This document shows positions 36,974 through 50,700 of a DNA stretch of 64,000 nucleotides, piece by piece. The position numbers were made by a program, and so were the translations under genes. The DNA comes from Actinoalloteichus fjordicus (GTDB lineage: Bacteria > Actinomycetota > Actinomycetes > Mycobacteriales > Pseudonocardiaceae), in the NCBI RefSeq assembly GCF_001941625.1, contig NZ_CP016076.1:3968001-4032000 (forward strand), given 5' to 3'. The notes beneath the pieces were generated by a model. The model was not told the origin of the DNA. It saw only the letters and a list, made by a program, of their open reading frames with translations, and made no database searches. How positions within the stretch are numbered: the first letter of the stretch is position 1; every line of letters starts with the position of its first letter.

Positions 36974-39900
36974 CTAGACCTCCGTGCCGGTGCGGAGCCA
37001 GTCCTCGACGGCGTGCGCGGTGTCGACGGCATGGTGTTCGAGCATCGTGAAGTGGTCGCCGGGCACCTCGGCGACGGCCTCGGCCGAATCCCAGGAGGCG
37101 CGCCACTGCACGTCGTGCGACTGGTCGTCGCCCAGCGATCCGGGACGCACGAACAGCGTGGGCGCGGTGATGTCGCGCACCACGCACTCCTCCAACAGCC
37201 GGACATAGCGGCCCATGGCGGAGAGCCGGTCTGCGGTGTACGGCCCGAAGGACTCCTCCCGGGAGAACAGGCCAGCCAGCATGTGCGTCGCGAACCCCTC
37301 CATCGCCTTGCTGTCGGGCAGGTAGGTGTCGAGCAGGACGAGTGCGGCGGGCGCGTGACCGCTGTCCTGCAGTTGTCGGGCCGCGGCCTGGGCAAGGAGT
37401 CCGCCTGCCGAGTAGCCGAGGAGGACGAACGGCTCGTCCCCCGTCGTCTCCCGCACAGACCGGGCGAGCAGCCCGACGGCCGCCTCGATCGTGGCGGGCA
37501 GCGACTCGCCCGCCGCGAAGCCCGGCACGGTCAACGCGGACACGGCCCGCCTGCCGTCGAACGCGGCGGCCAGCCGGATGAACTGGTGCGCCCCACCCAT
37601 ACCCATCGGCGACGGCACGCAGATCAGCTTCGGCCCGGGGCCCGAGGCCAGTTCGGCCACCGCGGGCGCGGTCGCGGGCCCGTCCGCGTCGTGGAACGAC
37701 GGGCGCAGGTCGGCGACGGCATTGAGCAGTTCGAAGCCCCGGTCGCGCTGATCGGTCGTCACGGCGTGGCGGAACAACGCGCTCAGCGTGTCTGCGGCGT
37801 CGTTCGCAGGCTGGGAGGCCGCCGACGCCTGCCGCAGATGCCGGGCGAGCCCGGCGGGCGTCCGGTGGTCGAACACCGCCGTGGCGGGCAGCCGCAGGCC
37901 GGTCGCCCGAGTGATCGCGTTGCGCAACTCGACGGCGGCGAGCGAGTCGAAGCCCGACTCCAGGAACCCTCGGTCGGCCACGACGTCCTCGGCCGAACGA
38001 TGCCCCAGCACCGAGGCGGTCTCGGCGAGGACGAGCTCCAGCAGCAGACGTTCCCGTGCTTCAGGGTCCAGCCCGACGAGCCTGTCCTTCAGGTCGTGCC
38101 GCCCTGCGGCCGGGCGGCGTCGTGCCCTCACGAGGCCCGTGAACAGTGGCGGCACCCGGCCCGCGTCGCGCATGTCGAGCCGCACCGGAGCAAGAACGGG
38201 CTCGGCACTGGCCAGTGCCGCATCGAAGAGTGCCAGTCCGTCCGCGATGGAGAGTGCGGAGACGCCGCGCGACCGGGTCACGGCCGCCGTCATCGTGCTG
38301 GTCTCGGACCAGAGACCCCAGGCCAGTGACTGCGCGCGCAGGCCGATGGCTCTGCGGTGCTGGGCGAGTGCGTCCAGGAACGTGTTCGCCGAGGCGTAGT
38401 TGCCCTGCCCCGGCGCGCCGAAGAGTCCGGAGGTCGAGGAGAACAGCACGAATGCGGTGAGATCCTCGGTGAGCTCGTGCAGGTGCACGGCCGCGTCGAC
38501 CTTCGGGGCGAACACCGTGTCGAGCTGTTGCGGTGTCAGCGACTCGATGACGCCGTCGTCGAGCACTCCTGCGGCGTGCACCACGGCGGTGACGGCGTGC
38601 GCCGCCAGGAGCGCAACGACCTGCTCTCGCTCGGCGACGTCGCACACGACGACGGCGACCTCCGCGCCCATCTCCTCCAGCTCGGCACGTAGTTCGGCGG
38701 CGCCGGGCGCATCGAGACCCCGGCGGCTGGTGAGTACGAGCCGCTCGACGCCGTGTTCGGCGACGAGATGTCTCGCCAGCGCCGCCCCGAGCGTCCCGGT
38801 GCCGCCGGTGATCAGTGTCGTTCCCCGCGCATCCCAGCCGCCGCCGTCGACAGCGGACACGCGCTGGAGCCGCGCCGCGAAGACGTCGCGGCCGCGCACC
38901 ACGAGCTGCGGCTCGCCCGTCGCTGCGAGGAGTTCGACGTCCAGTTCGTCGTCGGCGGTGCCGTCGACCAGCACGATCCGGTCCGGATGCTCCGACTGGG
39001 CGGACCGCACCAGCCCCCAGACGGCGGCGCCTGCCAGGTCGGGCACCTCGTCCGACGAGACCGCGACCGCGCCCCGCGTCACCACCACCAGTCGGTCGTC
39101 CGTTCCCCGCAGCCACTCCTGAAGGTGCGACAGCACCGCACCGACTGCGGCGCGCGGGGTGTGCTGCGGGCATTCGAACACCGACACGACTGCCCGTTCG
39201 CCGGTCGGACGAGTCGGAACCCACTCGACGCGATACAACGAGTCGGTCGAGGCTGCCCTGGTCATCGGTCGGACGGTGATCGATCGGACCGACACCACGG
39301 GCGCTCCCGTGTCATCGACGCCGTGCAGCGACACGGACCCGTCCGGGCCCTTCGTGATCCGTACCCGCATCGTCGTCGCTCCGGACGCGTGCAGCCGCAC
39401 CCCCGACCAGCTGAAGGGAAGTCCGATGCCCTCGCCGCCGTCGGCGCTCAATCCGATCGTGTGCAGTGCCGCGTCGAGCAACGCCGGATGCAGGCCGAAC
39501 CGTGCGGCGGCCGCCCGCTCCTCCTCCGACACCGCGACCTCGGCGAACAGCTCGTCGCCTCGACGCCATGCCGTGTGCAGCCCCTGGAAGACGGGGCCGT
39601 AGTCGTATCCCCGCATCGCCAGCTCGTCGTAGAAGCCTGCCAGGTCGACCGTCTCGGCATTCGCAGGCTGCCATTCCATGGCGTCGGCGACGAGGCTGTC
39701 GCCGGGCTCGGCCAGCGCACCGGTCGCGTGCGTGGTCCAGGTGTCGCCGATGCGGGAGTGGATGTTCACCGGTCGGAGACCGGCATCGTCGGGCGCGCCG
39801 ACCGACACCCGCACCTCGGCGGCGGCGTTCTCCGTGAGCACGAGCGGAGCCTGGAGGGTGAGTTCCTCGACCGCTCCGTACCCGACCTCGTCGCCTGCGC

Positions 39901-42900
39901 GGACGGCGAGTTCGACGAAAGCGGTCCCGGGCAGCAGCACGGTGCCCGCGACGGCGTGATCGGCCAGCCACGGGTGGGTGCGGAGAGACAACCTGCCGGT
40001 GAACACGACCCCAGCGTCCGCCGGCAGCGCCACCGCCGCGCCGAGCAGCGGGTGGTCTGCGGCGGTCAGGCCTGCGGAGCTGACGTCTCCGGCCGAGTCG
40101 GGGGCGTCGAGCCAGTAGCGTTCGTGTTGGAAGGCGTAGGCAGGCAGTGCGATCCGGCGACCGCCGTCAAGGAACGCCGTCAGATCGATGTCGATGCCGT
40201 GGGTGAACAGTTCCCCCGCCGAGGCCAGAAAGCGGTCCATGCCGCCGTCGTCCCGGCGCAGCGTGCCGACCACCAGAGCACCCTCGCGGTCACGGCCGTC
40301 GAGGACCTCCTGAACGCCGTAGGTCAGCACCGGATGCGCACTGCACTCCACAAACACGCCGACACCGTCGTCCAGCAACGATTCCACCGCACGGTCGAAC
40401 CGCACCGTCTCCCGCAGATTCGTGAACCAGTACTGCGCGTCCAGCGATGCGGTATCGACCACCGTGCCCGTCACCGACGAATAAAACGGCACCCCCGACG
40501 ACCGAGGCTCCACCCCCGCCAGACTCTCGATCAACTCATCCCGCAGCGCATCCATCAACACCGAATGCGAGGCGTAATCCACCGGAACCCACCGCGCCCG
40601 AACACCCCGCGACTCACACGCTGCCACGACCCGCTCAAGACCCGAGACCGAACCCGACACCACCACCGACGACGGACCGTTCACCGCCGCCAAGGAGACA
40701 CCATCGGAGAGCAGACCCACCACCTCAGACACCGGCAACGCCACCGACACCATCCCACCACCACCACCCAGACCCGCGATCAAACGGCTCCGCTCCACCA
40801 CCACCCGCACACCATCACGCAGACTCAACCCACCCGACACCACCGCCGCCGCAATCTCACCCTGCGAATGACCCACCACCGCCGACGGAACCACACCCAC
40901 CGAACACCACAACTCCGCCAACGACACCATCACCGCAAACAACACCGGCTGAACAACATCAACCCGCCCCAACACCCCCTCATCACCCAAAACATCCAAC
41001 AACGACCACCCAACAAACTCCGACAACACCACCGCACACTCAGCCATCCGTTCAGCAAAAACAGATGACGACGCCAACAAATCCACAGCCATCCCCACCC
41101 ACTGCGAACCCTGACCCGGAAACACCAACACCACACCAGAACCGGCGGCACGATCACCGGGAACCACGCGGCCTGAGACGACTTCCCCCAGCCCGGCCCG
41201 GAAATCGTCGATGCCGGAACCCGACACCAGCACCCGTCGATCAAACGAGGATCGCGATGTCAGGGTGAAACCCACATCCCGGATGTCCAGTTCGGATCGG
41301 GAGGCAAGGAAAGCCGACAGTCGGGCGGCCTGTGCACGCAGCGCGGCATCGGATTTCGCGGAGACGACCCAGGGAACGACCCCGGCGGCGGAAGTCGACC
41401 TCCGTGTGTCGTTCGCCGCACCGCCCTGGACCGTGGCCAGTTCGCCGGGCGATTCCGGCCCGGCCAGCCCGGAGGGGTCCTCCAGGACCACATGGGCGTT
41501 CGTCCCGCTGACGCCGAAGGAAGACACTCCCGCGCGGCGAGGCCGAGCCGTCGCGGGCCAGGCGACCGGCTCCGTCACGAGTTCCACCGCGCCCGCAGAC
41601 CAGTCCACGTGCGGCGTCGGCTCGTCGACGTGCAAGGTCTTGGGCACCACCCCGTGCTGCATCGCCAACACCATCTTGATCACCCCGGCGGCCCCCGCTG
41701 CGGCCTGGGTGTGCCCGAGATTCGACTTCACCGAACCCAACAGCAACGGCCGATCCCGGTCCTGCCCATACGTCGCGATCAACGCCTGCGCCTCGATCGG
41801 ATCACCCAACCGAGTACCCGTGCCATGCGCCTCCACCACATCCACGTCCCCGGTGGACAGACCCGCATTCGCCAACGCCTGCCGAATCACCCGCTGCTGC
41901 GACGGACCATTCGGCGCCGTCAACCCATTCGACGCACCATCCTGATTCACCGCCGAACCCCGCACCACCGCCAACACCGAATGACCCAACCGACGCGCAT
42001 CCGACAACCGCTCCACCAACACCAGACCCACACCCTCAGACCACCCCGTCCCATCCGCCGAGGCCGAGAACGACCTGCACCGACCATCGGCGGAAAGCCC
42101 ACGCTGCCGCGAGAACTCCACGAACACCCCGGGGGTGGCCATCACCGCGACGCCGCCCGCGAGCGCCAGATCGCACTCGCCAGAGCGCAGGGCCTGCGCC
42201 GCCAGGTGCAGCGCGACCAACGAGGAGGAGCACGCCGTGTCCACGGTCATCGCGGGCCCCTCCAGGCCCAGCGCGTAGGCGATGCGACCGGAGGCGACGC
42301 TGCCCGCGTTGCCGTTGCCCAGGTGCCCTTCGAGATCCGCAGGCACCTGGTGCAGCCTGCCGAGGTAATCGTGGTACATCAGTCCGGTGAACACCCCGGT
42401 CCTGCTGCCGCGCAACGACTGCGCATCGATGCCCGCGCCGTCGAGCGTCTCCCAGGCGGTCTCCAGCAGCAGCCGCTGCTGCGGATCCATCGCCAACGCC
42501 TCGCGCGGGGAGATCCCGAAGAAGGCGGCGTCGAACAACCCTGCGTCGTGGAGGAAGCCGCCGTTGCGGGTGTAGCTCGTGCCTAGGTGTTCGGGGTCCG
42601 GGTCGTACAGGGCGTCCAGGTCCCAGCCTCGGTCCGCCGGGAATCCGCCGACGGCGTCGCGGCCGCTCGCCACGAGGTCCCAGAGGTCGTCGGGGGACGC
42701 GACCCCGTCAGGGTATCGACACGCCATGCCGACGATCACGATCGGATCGTCGGACACGGCGGCGGTCGGCGTGGCGGGGACGACCGTCGCAGGCCCGCCG
42801 TGTCGCTCCGCGTACAGGTGCGCGGCCAGCACTGACGGCGACGGATAGTCGAAGATCAGGGTCGACGGCAGTTGCAGACCGGTGGCAGCGTTGAGTTCGT

Positions 42901-45900
42901 TACGCAGCTCGACGGCGGTCAGCGAGTCGAAGCCCAGCTCGTGGAAGGCCTTGGTCGGCTCGATGTCGTCGCCGGATCCGTAGCCGAGCACGGCCGCCGT
43001 GCGGCTGCGGACGAGTTCGAGCAGTTCCTCGGGCGCTGCGTACTGCGTGTCACCCGTTCTCGGCGCCTTTCGCGGGCTTCGCACGAGACCGGACCACAGC
43101 GGGGGCACCTCCTGCGCGGCAAGCACCGACAGGTCGAGCCGGACCGGGACGACGACCGCCGAGTCCACTCCCGAGGCGACGTCGAGCAGCGCGAGCCCGT
43201 CCGCCGTGCTCAGTGGGAGGACGCCGCCACGCGACATGCGGCTGTGGTCCGCCGTGCCGAGTTCTCCGGTGATGCCGCTGGCCTCGGCCCACAGTCCCCA
43301 GGCCAGTGACTGCGCGGGAAGTCCCCTGGCCCGGCGGAGCTCGGCCACCGCGTCCAGGAAGGCGTTCGCCGCCGCATAGTTGCCCTGCCCGGCGCTGCCG
43401 ACCACCCCGGCGGCGGAGGAGAACAGCACGAACGTCGAGACGTCGCCCGCCAGCTCGTGAAGGTGCCACGCGGCGGCCGCCTTCGGGGCGAACACGGTGT
43501 CCACCCGTTCCGGCGTCATCGACTGGATCACGCCGTCGTCGAGCACGCCCGCCGTGTGGACCACGGCGTCGACCGGGTGTTCGGCCAGCAGGGCCGCGAC
43601 CTGCTCGCGATCCGACACGTCACAGGCCACCAGCGTGACGGCGGCGCCGAGGTCCGCGAGTTCGTCGCGCAGCTCCACCGCGCCCGGCGCAGTCAGCCCA
43701 CGGCGGCTCGTCAAGACCAGGTGCCGGACACCGTGGACGGTGACGAGGTGGCGCGCGACCGCCGCGCCGAGTGTGCCCGTTCCCCCGGTGATCAGTGTCT
43801 GCTGCGACGCAGCCCAGTCGGTTCGAGCCGCCTCGGCGGCCGCGCGCTTCAGTCGCGCGGCGAACACCTGATCACCCCGCACCGCCAGCTGCGGCTCGCC
43901 GAGCCCTGCCAAGCGCTCCGCGTCGACCGCGGTGTCGGCGTCCACCAGCACGAACTGCCCTGGACGTTCGGTCTGGGCCGACCGCACCAGTCCCCAGACG
44001 GCAGCAGCGGCGGGGTCGGGGGCCTCGCCGGGGGACACCACGACCGCTCCTCGTGTCAGCACGACGAGCCGCTGGTCGGACTGCACGGCGACCAGGGCGC
44101 GCGCGATGCCGCTCCTGGCCGCCGCCACCGGGTCGGTGCCCAGGTCCGTGCAGTCCACCGTGTGGACCGGGACGCCGGATTCGCCGGCCGGCACGGGCAC
44201 CCAGTCGAGTCTGAAGAGCGCATCACGGACGTCCACCCGCCGCGCTGCCACCCGGTCGAGGGCGACGGGGCGCAGCCGCAGCGTCTCGACCGAGGCCACC
44301 GGCTGTCCCGACGGGTCGAACAGCTCCAGCGCCATCGCGTCGGGCCCCGTCGGGCGCAACCTGACCAGCAGTGTCGAGGCACCGCTCGCGTGGAGGGTGA
44401 CCCCGGAGAAGGCGAAGGGCAGCCGGACCGCGTCGTCCTCGGCGCCGACGAACGCGCTCGCGTGCAACGCGGCGTCCAGCAGCGCCGGGTGCAGGCCGAA
44501 CCGCTCCGCATCGCGCCGGGAGTCCTCGGGCAGGGCCACCTCGGCGAGGATCTCCTCGCCCCGCCGCCATGCGGCGCGCAGCCCGCGGAAGGTCTGCCCA
44601 TACGGCAGACCTCGGTCGGTCAGCTCCTCGTAGAACCCGTCAACGCTGATCGGCGTCTCGTCGGAGAGCGATCGTTCGAGGGCGGGCGCAGGCTGGGGCC
44701 GGGCGGGCGAGAGGATTCCGTCGGCGTGGCACGTCCACGGCTCGTCCGAGGTGTCGCTCTCCACGCGGGAGTAGACGCGTACGCGGCGCAGACCGGACTC
44801 GTCTGGTTCGTCGATCGCGAGCTGCACCTGCACGGCCTCGTCGGTGCGCAGCACCAGGGGTGCCTGGATCGTCAGCTCGTGCAGCCGACTGCACCCGACC
44901 TCGTCACCGGCCCGTAACGCCAGTTCCACGAAACCGGTGCCCGGCAGCAGCACCACGTCGCCGACGAGGTGTTCGGCGAGCCACGGGTGTGACCGCAAGG
45001 AAAGCCTGCCGGAGAACACCACGCCGTCCGAGTCGGCGAGCATGACGGCGGCGCCGAGCAGCGGATGTCCGGCGGCGATCAGCCCGGCGGCGGCGACGTC
45101 GGCGGACGATTCGGGGATGTCGAGCCAGTGCCGCTGTCGTTGGAAGGGGTAGGTGGGGAGGTCCACGCGCCTGCCACCGGTGTGGAACGCAGCGAAGTCG
45201 ACCTCGCCACCCGCGACGTGCAACCGAGCCAACGCCTCCACAAAAGACGACACCTCCGACCGATCACGCCGCAACACCGGAACCGCACCAGCCACCAACG
45301 CAGACAAAGCACCACCCGGCCCCACCTCAAGAAAAAAACAATCCCCCAACCCACTCACATAATCATGAAAACGCACCGTCTCCCGAACATGCCGAACCCA
45401 ATAATCAACCGAAGCCACCTCCCCACCAGCCACCAACCGAACCCGCGGCTCCGAAAAAGACAACCCACCAATCGCCAACCGAAAATCAGCCAACATCGGA
45501 TCCATCAACGACGAATGAAAAGCATGCGACACCCGCAACCGCGACGACCGCCGACCACCAAAACGAGACACCACCCCCGCAACCTCAGACTCCACCCCCG
45601 ACAACACCACCGAACCAACACCATTCACCGCAGCAACAGACACCCCCGCCGTCAACCACGGCACCACCTCAGACTCCGACGCCTCCACCGCAACCATCAC
45701 CCCACCCACCGGCAACGCCTGCATCAACCGCGCCCGCTCCGACACCAACACACACGCATCCTCCAACGAGAGAACACCCGCCACATGCGCCGCAGCAACC
45801 TCCCCCACCGAATGCCCCACCACCACACCCGGCCGAACACCACACCACTCCAACAAACGAAACAACGCAACCTCCACCGCAAACACCGCAGGCTGCGCCC

Positions 45901-47716
45901 ACCCCGTCAAACTCAACACATCAACATCACCCCCCCACATCACCCCACGCACACCAGAACCCAAACAACCCAACACCGAATCCAACGCCTCAGCAAAAAC
46001 CGGAAAACAACCATACAACTCACGACCCATACCCAAAAACTGCGAACCCTGACCCGAAAACAACAACACCAGATCACGATCCACCACCCGCCCCCGAGCA
46101 ACCTCCACACCATCCACCACGACGGCGCGATGCTCGAATCGGGACCGGGTCGTCGCCAGCGAGCAGGCGACGTCGAGAGCATCGTCGTCGTTCGCGCGCA
46201 GCCGCTCGATCTGCTCGTCCAGGGCGGCCGAGGACTTCGCCGAGACCACCCACGGGGTCGGCAGCGCGGCGGCCGTGGCCCGCGCGGCAGCTGCTTCGGG
46301 GTCACTGCCCCGCTCGGGAACGGGTTCGGCAGCGGACTCCGAATCGATCGCCGCCTCAAGGATCACGTGGGCGTTCGTGCCGCTGACCCCGAAGGACGAG
46401 ACGGCGGCCCGCCGAGTCCGATCCGACACGGGCCAGGACACGGCGCTGGTCGCGAGCTCGACGGCGCCCGCCGACCACGTCACATAGGGCGAGGGTTCGT
46501 CGACGTGCAGCGTCTGGGGCACGATCCCGTGCCGAAGGGCGAGCACCATCTTGATGACGCCCGCGACACCGGCTGCCGCCTGGGTGTGCCCCAGGTTCGA
46601 CTTCACCGAGCCGAGCAGCAGGGGCCGCGAGCGGCCCTGCCCGTACGTCGCGATCAGGGCCTGCGCCTCGATCGGATCGCCGAGCCTGGTTCCGGTGCCG
46701 TGCGCCTCGACGACGTCGACGTCCGAGGTGGACAGGTCCGCCGAGGCGAGCGCCTGCTGGATGACGCGCTGCTGCGAGGGACCGTTCGGCGCCGTCAACC
46801 CGTTGGAGGCGCCGTCCTGGTTGACCGCCGAGCCGCGCACGACGGCCAGCACCGGGTGGCCCCGCCGCCGGGCATCCGACAGTCGTTCCACCAGCAGCAG
46901 TCCGACGCCCTCGGACCACCCGGTGCCGTCGGCCGAGGCGGCGAAGGCCTTGCACCGGCCGTCCGGGGCGAGCCCGCCCTGCCGGGAGAACTCGACGAAC
47001 GCGGCCGGGGTGGACATCACGGTGGCACCGCCTGCCAGGGCCAGATCGCACTCGCCGGAGCGCAGCGCCTGGATTGCCCAGTGCAGGGCCACCAGCGAGG
47101 AGGAACAGGCGGTGTCGATCGTCACCGCAGGACCCTCCAGGCCCAGCGTGTAGGCGATGCGACCGGACACGACGCTGGCGGCGTTGCCGATCAACAGGTG
47201 GTCGGCGGCCGCCGCAGGCACCTGACGCAGGCCGCTGACGTAGTCCTGGCCGTTGGTGCCGACGAAGACGCCCGTGTTGCCGCCCCGCAGCGACACCGGG
47301 TCGAGTCCGGCCCGTTCGATCGCCTCCCACGACGCTTCGAGCAGCAGGCGCTGCTGGGGATCCATCGCCGTCGCCTCCCGGGGCGAGATCCCGAAGAACT
47401 CCGCATCGAAGTCCGCGACGCGCTCGACGAAGCCGCCTCGGTGCGTCGTGCTGGAGCCCGGCCTGCCCGTGGCGTGCAGGCGGTCGAGGTCCCAGCCTCG
47501 GTCCGCCGGGAATCCCGTCAGGACGTCGCGGCCGTCGGTCAGCACGCGCCACAGATCCTCGGGCGAGGCGATGCCGCCGGGGAACCGACAGGACATGCCG
47601 ACGATCGCGATCAGCTCGCGGCTCGCCTGTTCGGCCTGGCGGAGGCGCTCGCGCGTGTCGTGCAGCTGCGCAGTGACCCGCTTGAGGAAGTACCGGAGGT
47701 TGTCCTCACCGGTCAT
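36974..47716 (-). CDS. Type I PKS, two modules with thioesterase: KS-AT-DH-KR-ACP, KS-AT-DH-KR-ACP-TE
   Basis: 3580 aa from the ATG at 47716 (docking helix [18 protein letters not shown]); the open frame beyond is a shadow of the previous PKS gene. Approximate residues: KS 34-460, AT 540-840, DH 883-1160, KR 1300-1490, ACP 1570-1640, KS 1653-2080, AT 2196-2490, DH 2550-2830, KR 2966-3150, ACP 3242-3310, TE 3356-3580. Both KS have DTACSSS. The first AT has GHSVGE and HAFH (malonyl), the second GHSQGE and YASH (methylmalonyl). Both DH keep HxxxGxxxxP and DAALH. Both KR have LDD and an active Tyr (B type). The TE nucleophile is Ser3436 (GYSAGG), with His in PGDHFTML. Predicted product end: 2-methyl-2,4-dienoate, released as macrolactone. 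Starts 26 bp after the upstream PKS stop. Confidence 0.95.
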   Translation of the reverse strand: MTGEDNLRYFLKRVTAQLHDTRERLRQAEQASRELIAIVGMSCRFPGGIASPEDLWRVLTDGRDVLTGFPADRGWDLDRLHATGRPGSSTTHRGGFVERVADFDAEFFGISPREATAMDPQQRLLLEASWEAIERAGLDPVSLRGGNTGVFVGTNGQDYVSGLRQVPAAAADHLLIGNAASVVSGRIAYTLGLEGPAVTIDTACSSSLVALHWAIQALRSGECDLALAGGATVMSTPAAFVEFSRQGGLAPDGRCKAFAASADGTGWSEGVGLLLVERLSDARRRGHPVLAVVRGSAVNQDGASNGLTAPNGPSQQRVIQQALASADLSTSDVDVVEAHGTGTRLGDPIEAQALIATYGQGRSRPLLLGSVKSNLGHTQAAAGVAGVIKMVLALRHGIVPQTLHVDEPSPYVTWSAGAVELATSAVSWPVSDRTRRAAVSSFGVSGTNAHVILEAAIDSESAAEPVPERGSDPEAAAARATAAALPTPWVVSAKSSAALDEQIERLRANDDDALDVACSLATTRSRFEHRAVVVDGVEVARGRVVDRDLVLLFSGQGSQFLGMGRELYGCFPVFAEALDSVLGCLGSGVRGVMWGGDVDVLSLTGWAQPAVFAVEVALFRLLEWCGVRPGVVVGHSVGEVAAAHVAGVLSLEDACVLVSERARLMQALPVGGVMVAVEASESEVVPWLTAGVSVAAVNGVGSVVLSGVESEVAGVVSRFGGRRSSRLRVSHAFHSSLMDPMLADFRLAIGGLSFSEPRVRLVAGGEVASVDYWVRHVRETVRFHDYVSGLGDCFFLEVGPGGALSALVAGAVPVLRRDRSEVSSFVEALARLHVAGGEVDFAAFHTGGRRVDLPTYPFQRQRHWLDIPESSADVAAAGLIAAGHPLLGAAVMLADSDGVVFSGRLSLRSHPWLAEHLVGDVVLLPGTGFVELALRAGDEVGCSRLHELTIQAPLVLRTDEAVQVQLAIDEPDESGLRRVRVYSRVESDTSDEPWTCHADGILSPARPQPAPALERSLSDETPISVDGFYEELTDRGLPYGQTFRGLRAAWRRGEEILAEVALPEDSRRDAERFGLHPALLDAALHASAFVGAEDDAVRLPFAFSGVTLHASGASTLLVRLRPTGPDAMALELFDPSGQPVASVETLRLRPVALDRVAARRVDVRDALFRLDWVPVPAGESGVPVHTVDCTDLGTDPVAAARSGIARALVAVQSDQRLVVLTRGAVVVSPGEAPDPAAAAVWGLVRSAQTERPGQFVLVDADTAVDAERLAGLGEPQLAVRGDQVFAARLKRAAAEAARTDWAASQQTLITGGTGTLGAAVARHLVTVHGVRHLVLTSRRGLTAPGAVELRDELADLGAAVTLVACDVSDREQVAALLAEHPVDAVVHTAGVLDDGVIQSMTPERVDTVFAPKAAAAWHLHELAGDVSTFVLFSSAAGVVGSAGQGNYAAANAFLDAVAELRRARGLPAQSLAWGLWAEASGITGELGTADHSRMSRGGVLPLSTADGLALLDVASGVDSAVVVPVRLDLSVLAAQEVPPLWSGLVRSPRKAPRTGDTQYAAPEELLELVRSRTAAVLGYGSGDDIEPTKAFHELGFDSLTAVELRNELNAATGLQLPSTLIFDYPSPSVLAAHLYAERHGGPATVVPATPTAAVSDDPIVIVGMACRYPDGVASPDDLWDLVASGRDAVGGFPADRGWDLDALYDPDPEHLGTSYTRNGGFLHDAGLFDAAFFGISPREALAMDPQQRLLLETAWETLDGAGIDAQSLRGSRTGVFTGLMYHDYLGRLHQVPADLEGHLGNGNAGSVASGRIAYALGLEGPAMTVDTACSSSLVALHLAAQALRSGECDLALAGGVAVMATPGVFVEFSRQRGLSADGRCRSFSASADGTGWSEGVGLVLVERLSDARRLGHSVLAVVRGSAVNQDGASNGLTAPNGPSQQRVIRQALANAGLSTGDVDVVEAHGTGTRLGDPIEAQALIATYGQDRDRPLLLGSVKSNLGHTQAAAGAAGVIKMVLAMQHGVVPKTLHVDEPTPHVDWSAGAVELVTEPVAWPATARPRRAGVSSFGVSGTNAHVVLEDPSGLAGPESPGELATVQGGAANDTRRSTSAAGVVPWVVSAKSDAALRAQAARLSAFLASRSELDIRDVGFTLTSRSSFDRRVLVSGSGIDDFRAGLGEVVSGRVVPGDRAAGSGVVLVFPGQGSQWVGMAVDLLASSSVFAERMAECAVVLSEFVGWSLLDVLGDEGVLGRVDVVQPVLFAVMVSLAELWCSVGVVPSAVVGHSQGEIAAAVVSGGLSLRDGVRVVVERSRLIAGLGGGGGMVSVALPVSEVVGLLSDGVSLAAVNGPSSVVVSGSVSGLERVVAACESRGVRARWVPVDYASHSVLMDALRDELIESLAGVEPRSSGVPFYSSVTGTVVDTASLDAQYWFTNLRETVRFDRAVESLLDDGVGVFVECSAHPVLTYGVQEVLDGRDREGALVVGTLRRDDGGMDRFLASAGELFTHGIDIDLTAFLDGGRRIALPAYAFQHERYWLDAPDSAGDVSSAGLTAADHPLLGAAVALPADAGVVFTGRLSLRTHPWLADHAVAGTVLLPGTAFVELAVRAGDEVGYGAVEELTLQAPLVLTENAAAEVRVSVGAPDDAGLRPVNIHSRIGDTWTTHATGALAEPGDSLVADAMEWQPANAETVDLAGFYDELAMRGYDYGPVFQGLHTAWRRGDELFAEVAVSEEERAAAARFGLHPALLDAALHTIGLSADGGEGIGLPFSWSGVRLHASGATTMRVRITKGPDGSVSLHGVDDTGAPVVSVRSITVRPMTRAASTDSLYRVEWVPTRPTGERAVVSVFECPQHTPRAAVGAVLSHLQEWLRGTDDRLVVVTRGAVAVSSDEVPDLAGAAVWGLVRSAQSEHPDRIVLVDGTADDELDVELLAATGEPQLVVRGRDVFAARLQRVSAVDGGGWDARGTTLITGGTGTLGAALARHLVAEHGVERLVLTSRRGLDAPGAAELRAELEEMGAEVAVVVCDVAEREQVVALLAAHAVTAVVHAAGVLDDGVIESLTPQQLDTVFAPKVDAAVHLHELTEDLTAFVLFSSTSGLFGAPGQGNYASANTFLDALAQHRRAIGLRAQSLAWGLWSETSTMTAAVTRSRGVSALSIADGLALFDAALASAEPVLAPVRLDMRDAGRVPPLFTGLVRARRRPAAGRHDLKDRLVGLDPEARERLLLELVLAETASVLGHRSAEDVVADRGFLESGFDSLAAVELRNAITRATGLRLPATAVFDHRTPAGLARHLRQASAASQPANDAADTLSALFRHAVTTDQRDRGFELLNAVADLRPSFHDADGPATAPAVAELASGPGPKLICVPSPMGMGGAHQFIRLAAAFDGRRAVSALTVPGFAAGESLPATIEAAVGLLARSVRETTGDEPFVLLGYSAGGLLAQAAARQLQDSGHAPAALVLLDTYLPDSKAMEGFATHMLAGLFSREESFGPYTADRLSAMGRYVRLLEECVVRDITAPTLFVRPGSLGDDQSHDVQWRASWDSAEAVAEVPGDHFTMLEHHAVDTAHAVEDWLRTGTEV
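40329..41130. repeat. Methylmalonyl-AT segment near-identical to 55139-55932
   Basis: The AT of the last module and the AT of module 2 in the 52-62 kb gene share long identical runs with scattered substitutions. The segment has many T-ending codons (A-ending on the plus strand), unlike its flanks. Bounds are approximate. Confidence 0.75.
41642..42021. repeat. 380-bp KS segment identical to 50968-51347
   Basis: Aligned by eye with a constant offset of 9326 bp, the two KS segments match at every base I checked and diverge at both ends. They encode the KS stretch around [20 protein letters not shown]. Confidence 0.8.
45132..46135. repeat. 1.0-kb malonyl-AT repeat, copy 1
   Basis: Identical, as far as checked by eye, to 49613-50616 (offset 4481 bp). 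It spans the complete malonyl-AT domain and the post-AT linker up to the TYPFQRQR motif. Codon use differs sharply from the flanks: T- and G-ending codons such as GTT, TTG and GGT replace the usual C-ending ones. Confidence 0.88.
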
Positions 47717-47742
47717 CGTGTGAACCCCCAGAGAGAAGAAGA

Positions 47743-50700
47743 TCAGGAAATGCCGAACTCTTTGCCGAGCAGCTCGAAGACGGCCTCGTCGGAGGCGTCC
47801 TCCAACTGATCGGCGATGCCGAGGCCGCCGTCGTCGGCGCACGTGTCGAGCAGCCGCCGCAGCCGGGCGGCGACGGCCGACCGCGCCCTGCTGTCCAGGT
47901 CCGCTTCGGACAGCGCGGATTCGAGGAGATCGAGTTCGTCGAACACCGGCTTCGTGTGCCCCGTGAGCTCGCTGTGGAGGTGGGCCGCGAGTGTCGCCGA
48001 CGTCGGATGGTCGAACACGGCCGTCGCGGGCATGGTGAGCCCGGTGGCCGCCCCGAGCCGGTTGCGCAGTTCCAGCGCGGTCAACGAGTCGAAGCCGAGG
48101 TCCTTGAACGCCTGATCCGGCCGGATCTCGTCGACGGACCGGTGACCGAGCACCTGGGCGGTGTGTCTGCGCACGAGATCCTGCAACGCACGGACGCTCT
48201 CGGCCGGGGGGAGCGCGGCGTAGTCGGGGATGTCCACGATGCCCTCGGCAGGCACCAGCCGTTCCAGCAGCCTGCTGCCCCGCGCCACCGTGAAGGCGGG
48301 CCCGAACCGCGTCCAGTCCACCTCGGCCACGACGACGTCCGTCTCGTCGAGATCGAGCACCCGTTGCAGGGCGACGATCGCCCGCTCCGGCGCCATCCCG
48401 CGCAGGCCGAGGCGCTCCAGCTGGTCCGGTTCGATGCCGCCCGCCATGCCACCGCCCGCCCAGGGGCCCCAGGCCACGGCGGTGGCGGGCAGTCCGGCCG
48501 CCCGACGGCGCACGGCGAGCGCGTGGAGGGATGAGTTCGCCGCCGCGTAGGCGGACTGGCCGCCACTGCCCCACACCGCGGCGCCCGAGGAGAACAGCAC
48601 GAAGGCCGACAGCTCGCGCGAACGCGTCAGCTCGTCGAGGTATGCGGCAGCCGTGGCTTTGGCCGCGAACACCGCGTCGAGCCGGTCGGGGGTCAGCGCA
48701 TCGACGACCCCGTCGTCGAGCCGTCCTGCGGCGTGGAAGACCGCGTCGACGGGATACTCGTCGAGCAGCGCGGCCAGCGCGTCGCGATCCGCGACGTCAC
48801 AGGCGGCCAGCGTCACCTGAGCACCGGCGGCCCGGAGTTCCTCCCGCAGCTCGGCGGCGCCGGGAGCGCGATCTCCTCGGCGACTCGCGAGGACGAGATG
48901 CTCGGCACCGGAGGCGACCAGCCAGCGCGCGACGTGGGCGCCGAGCGCCCCCGCTCCGCCCGTGACGAGCACGGTGCCCGAGGGACGCCACGATCCGGCC
49001 GGGACGGGCGCGGGCGCGTGGTCCAGCCTGCGCACGAACACGCCGCCTGCGCGGATGGCGACCTGGTCCTCATCGCCTGAGGCGAGCACGTCCAGCAGGA
49101 GACCGAGGCCGCGTTCGCCTGTGACGGCGGGCAGGTCGACGAGGCCGCCCCACCGTTCGGGGTGCTCCAGTGCCGCGACGCGACCGAAGCCCCACACCGC
49201 CGCCTGCTCCGGGTCGGGGGTCTCCCCCGGCTCCACCGCGACCGCCGCCGTGGTGACGCACCAGAGCGGCGCTGCCACGCCCGCGTCGCCCAGCGCCTGG
49301 ACTAGTGCGACGGTGCCGGACAGGCCCAGCATCGAGACCACACCGGACACGGTGTCCTCGCCCAGCGCTGCTCGGAGTTGATCGGCGAGCACCGCGCGGT
49401 CCGGCTCGGCCGCCTCGATCGTGCGCGCCGCACCGCCCCGGCGGCGCACCGAGGCGCCGAGGGTCTCGGAGTCGCCCTGCGGCGACGTCACGATGAGCAG
49501 GCTGCCTGCGGTCGTCGCAGGCGGAACGTTCCAGGGAGACCAGGTGACGTGGTACCGCAGCACGTCGGCAGAATGCCGTGATTCGTCACGCGGTCGAGCG
49601 TCAAGCCAGTAGCGCTGTCGTTGGAAGGGGTAGGTGGGGAGGTCCACGCGCCTGCCACCGGTGTGGAACGCAGCGAAGTCGACCTCGCCACCCGCGACGT
49701 GCAACCGAGCCAACGCCTCCACAAAAGACGACACCTCCGACCGATCACGCCGCAACACCGGAACCGCACCAGCCACCAACGCAGACAAAGCACCACCCGG
49801 CCCCACCTCAAGAAAAAAACAATCCCCCAACCCACTCACATAATCATGAAAACGCACCGTCTCCCGAACATGCCGAACCCAATAATCAACCGAAGCCACC
49901 TCCCCACCAGCCACCAACCGAACCCGCGGCTCCGAAAAAGACAACCCACCAATCGCCAACCGAAAATCAGCCAACATCGGATCCATCAACGACGAATGAA
50001 AAGCATGCGACACCCGCAACCGCGACGACCGCCGACCACCAAAACGAGACACCACCCCCGCAACCTCAGACTCCACCCCCGACAACACCACCGAACCAAC
50101 ACCATTCACCGCAGCAACAGACACCCCCGCCGTCAACCACGGCACCACCTCAGACTCCGACGCCTCCACCGCAACCATCACCCCACCCACCGGCAACGCC
50201 TGCATCAACCGCGCCCGCTCCGACACCAACACACACGCATCCTCCAACGAGAGAACACCCGCCACATGCGCCGCAGCAACCTCCCCCACCGAATGCCCCA
50301 CCACCACACCCGGCCGAACACCACACCACTCCAACAAACGAAACAACGCAACCTCCACCGCAAACACCGCAGGCTGCGCCCACCCCGTCAAACTCAACAC
50401 ATCAACATCACCCCCCCACATCACCCCACGCACACCAGAACCCAAACAACCCAACACCGAATCCAACGCCTCAGCAAAAACCGGAAAACAACCATACAAC
50501 TCACGACCCATACCCAAAAACTGCGAACCCTGACCCGAAAACAACAACACCAGATCACGATCCACCACCCGCCCCCGAGCAACCTCCACACCATCCACCA
50601 CGACGGCGCGATGCTCCAGGGCGGCGCGGGTGGTCGCGAGTGAGTGACCGACGTCGACGGGATCGCCGGACAGCGAGGCTACCTGGTCGAGCTGAGCACG

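Noticed and set aside
45300-46100. A/C-rich plus strand looking like low-complexity or repeat DNA
   Set aside because: It is the complement of T/G-ending codons in a normal AT domain with intact GHSVGE and HAFH motifs.
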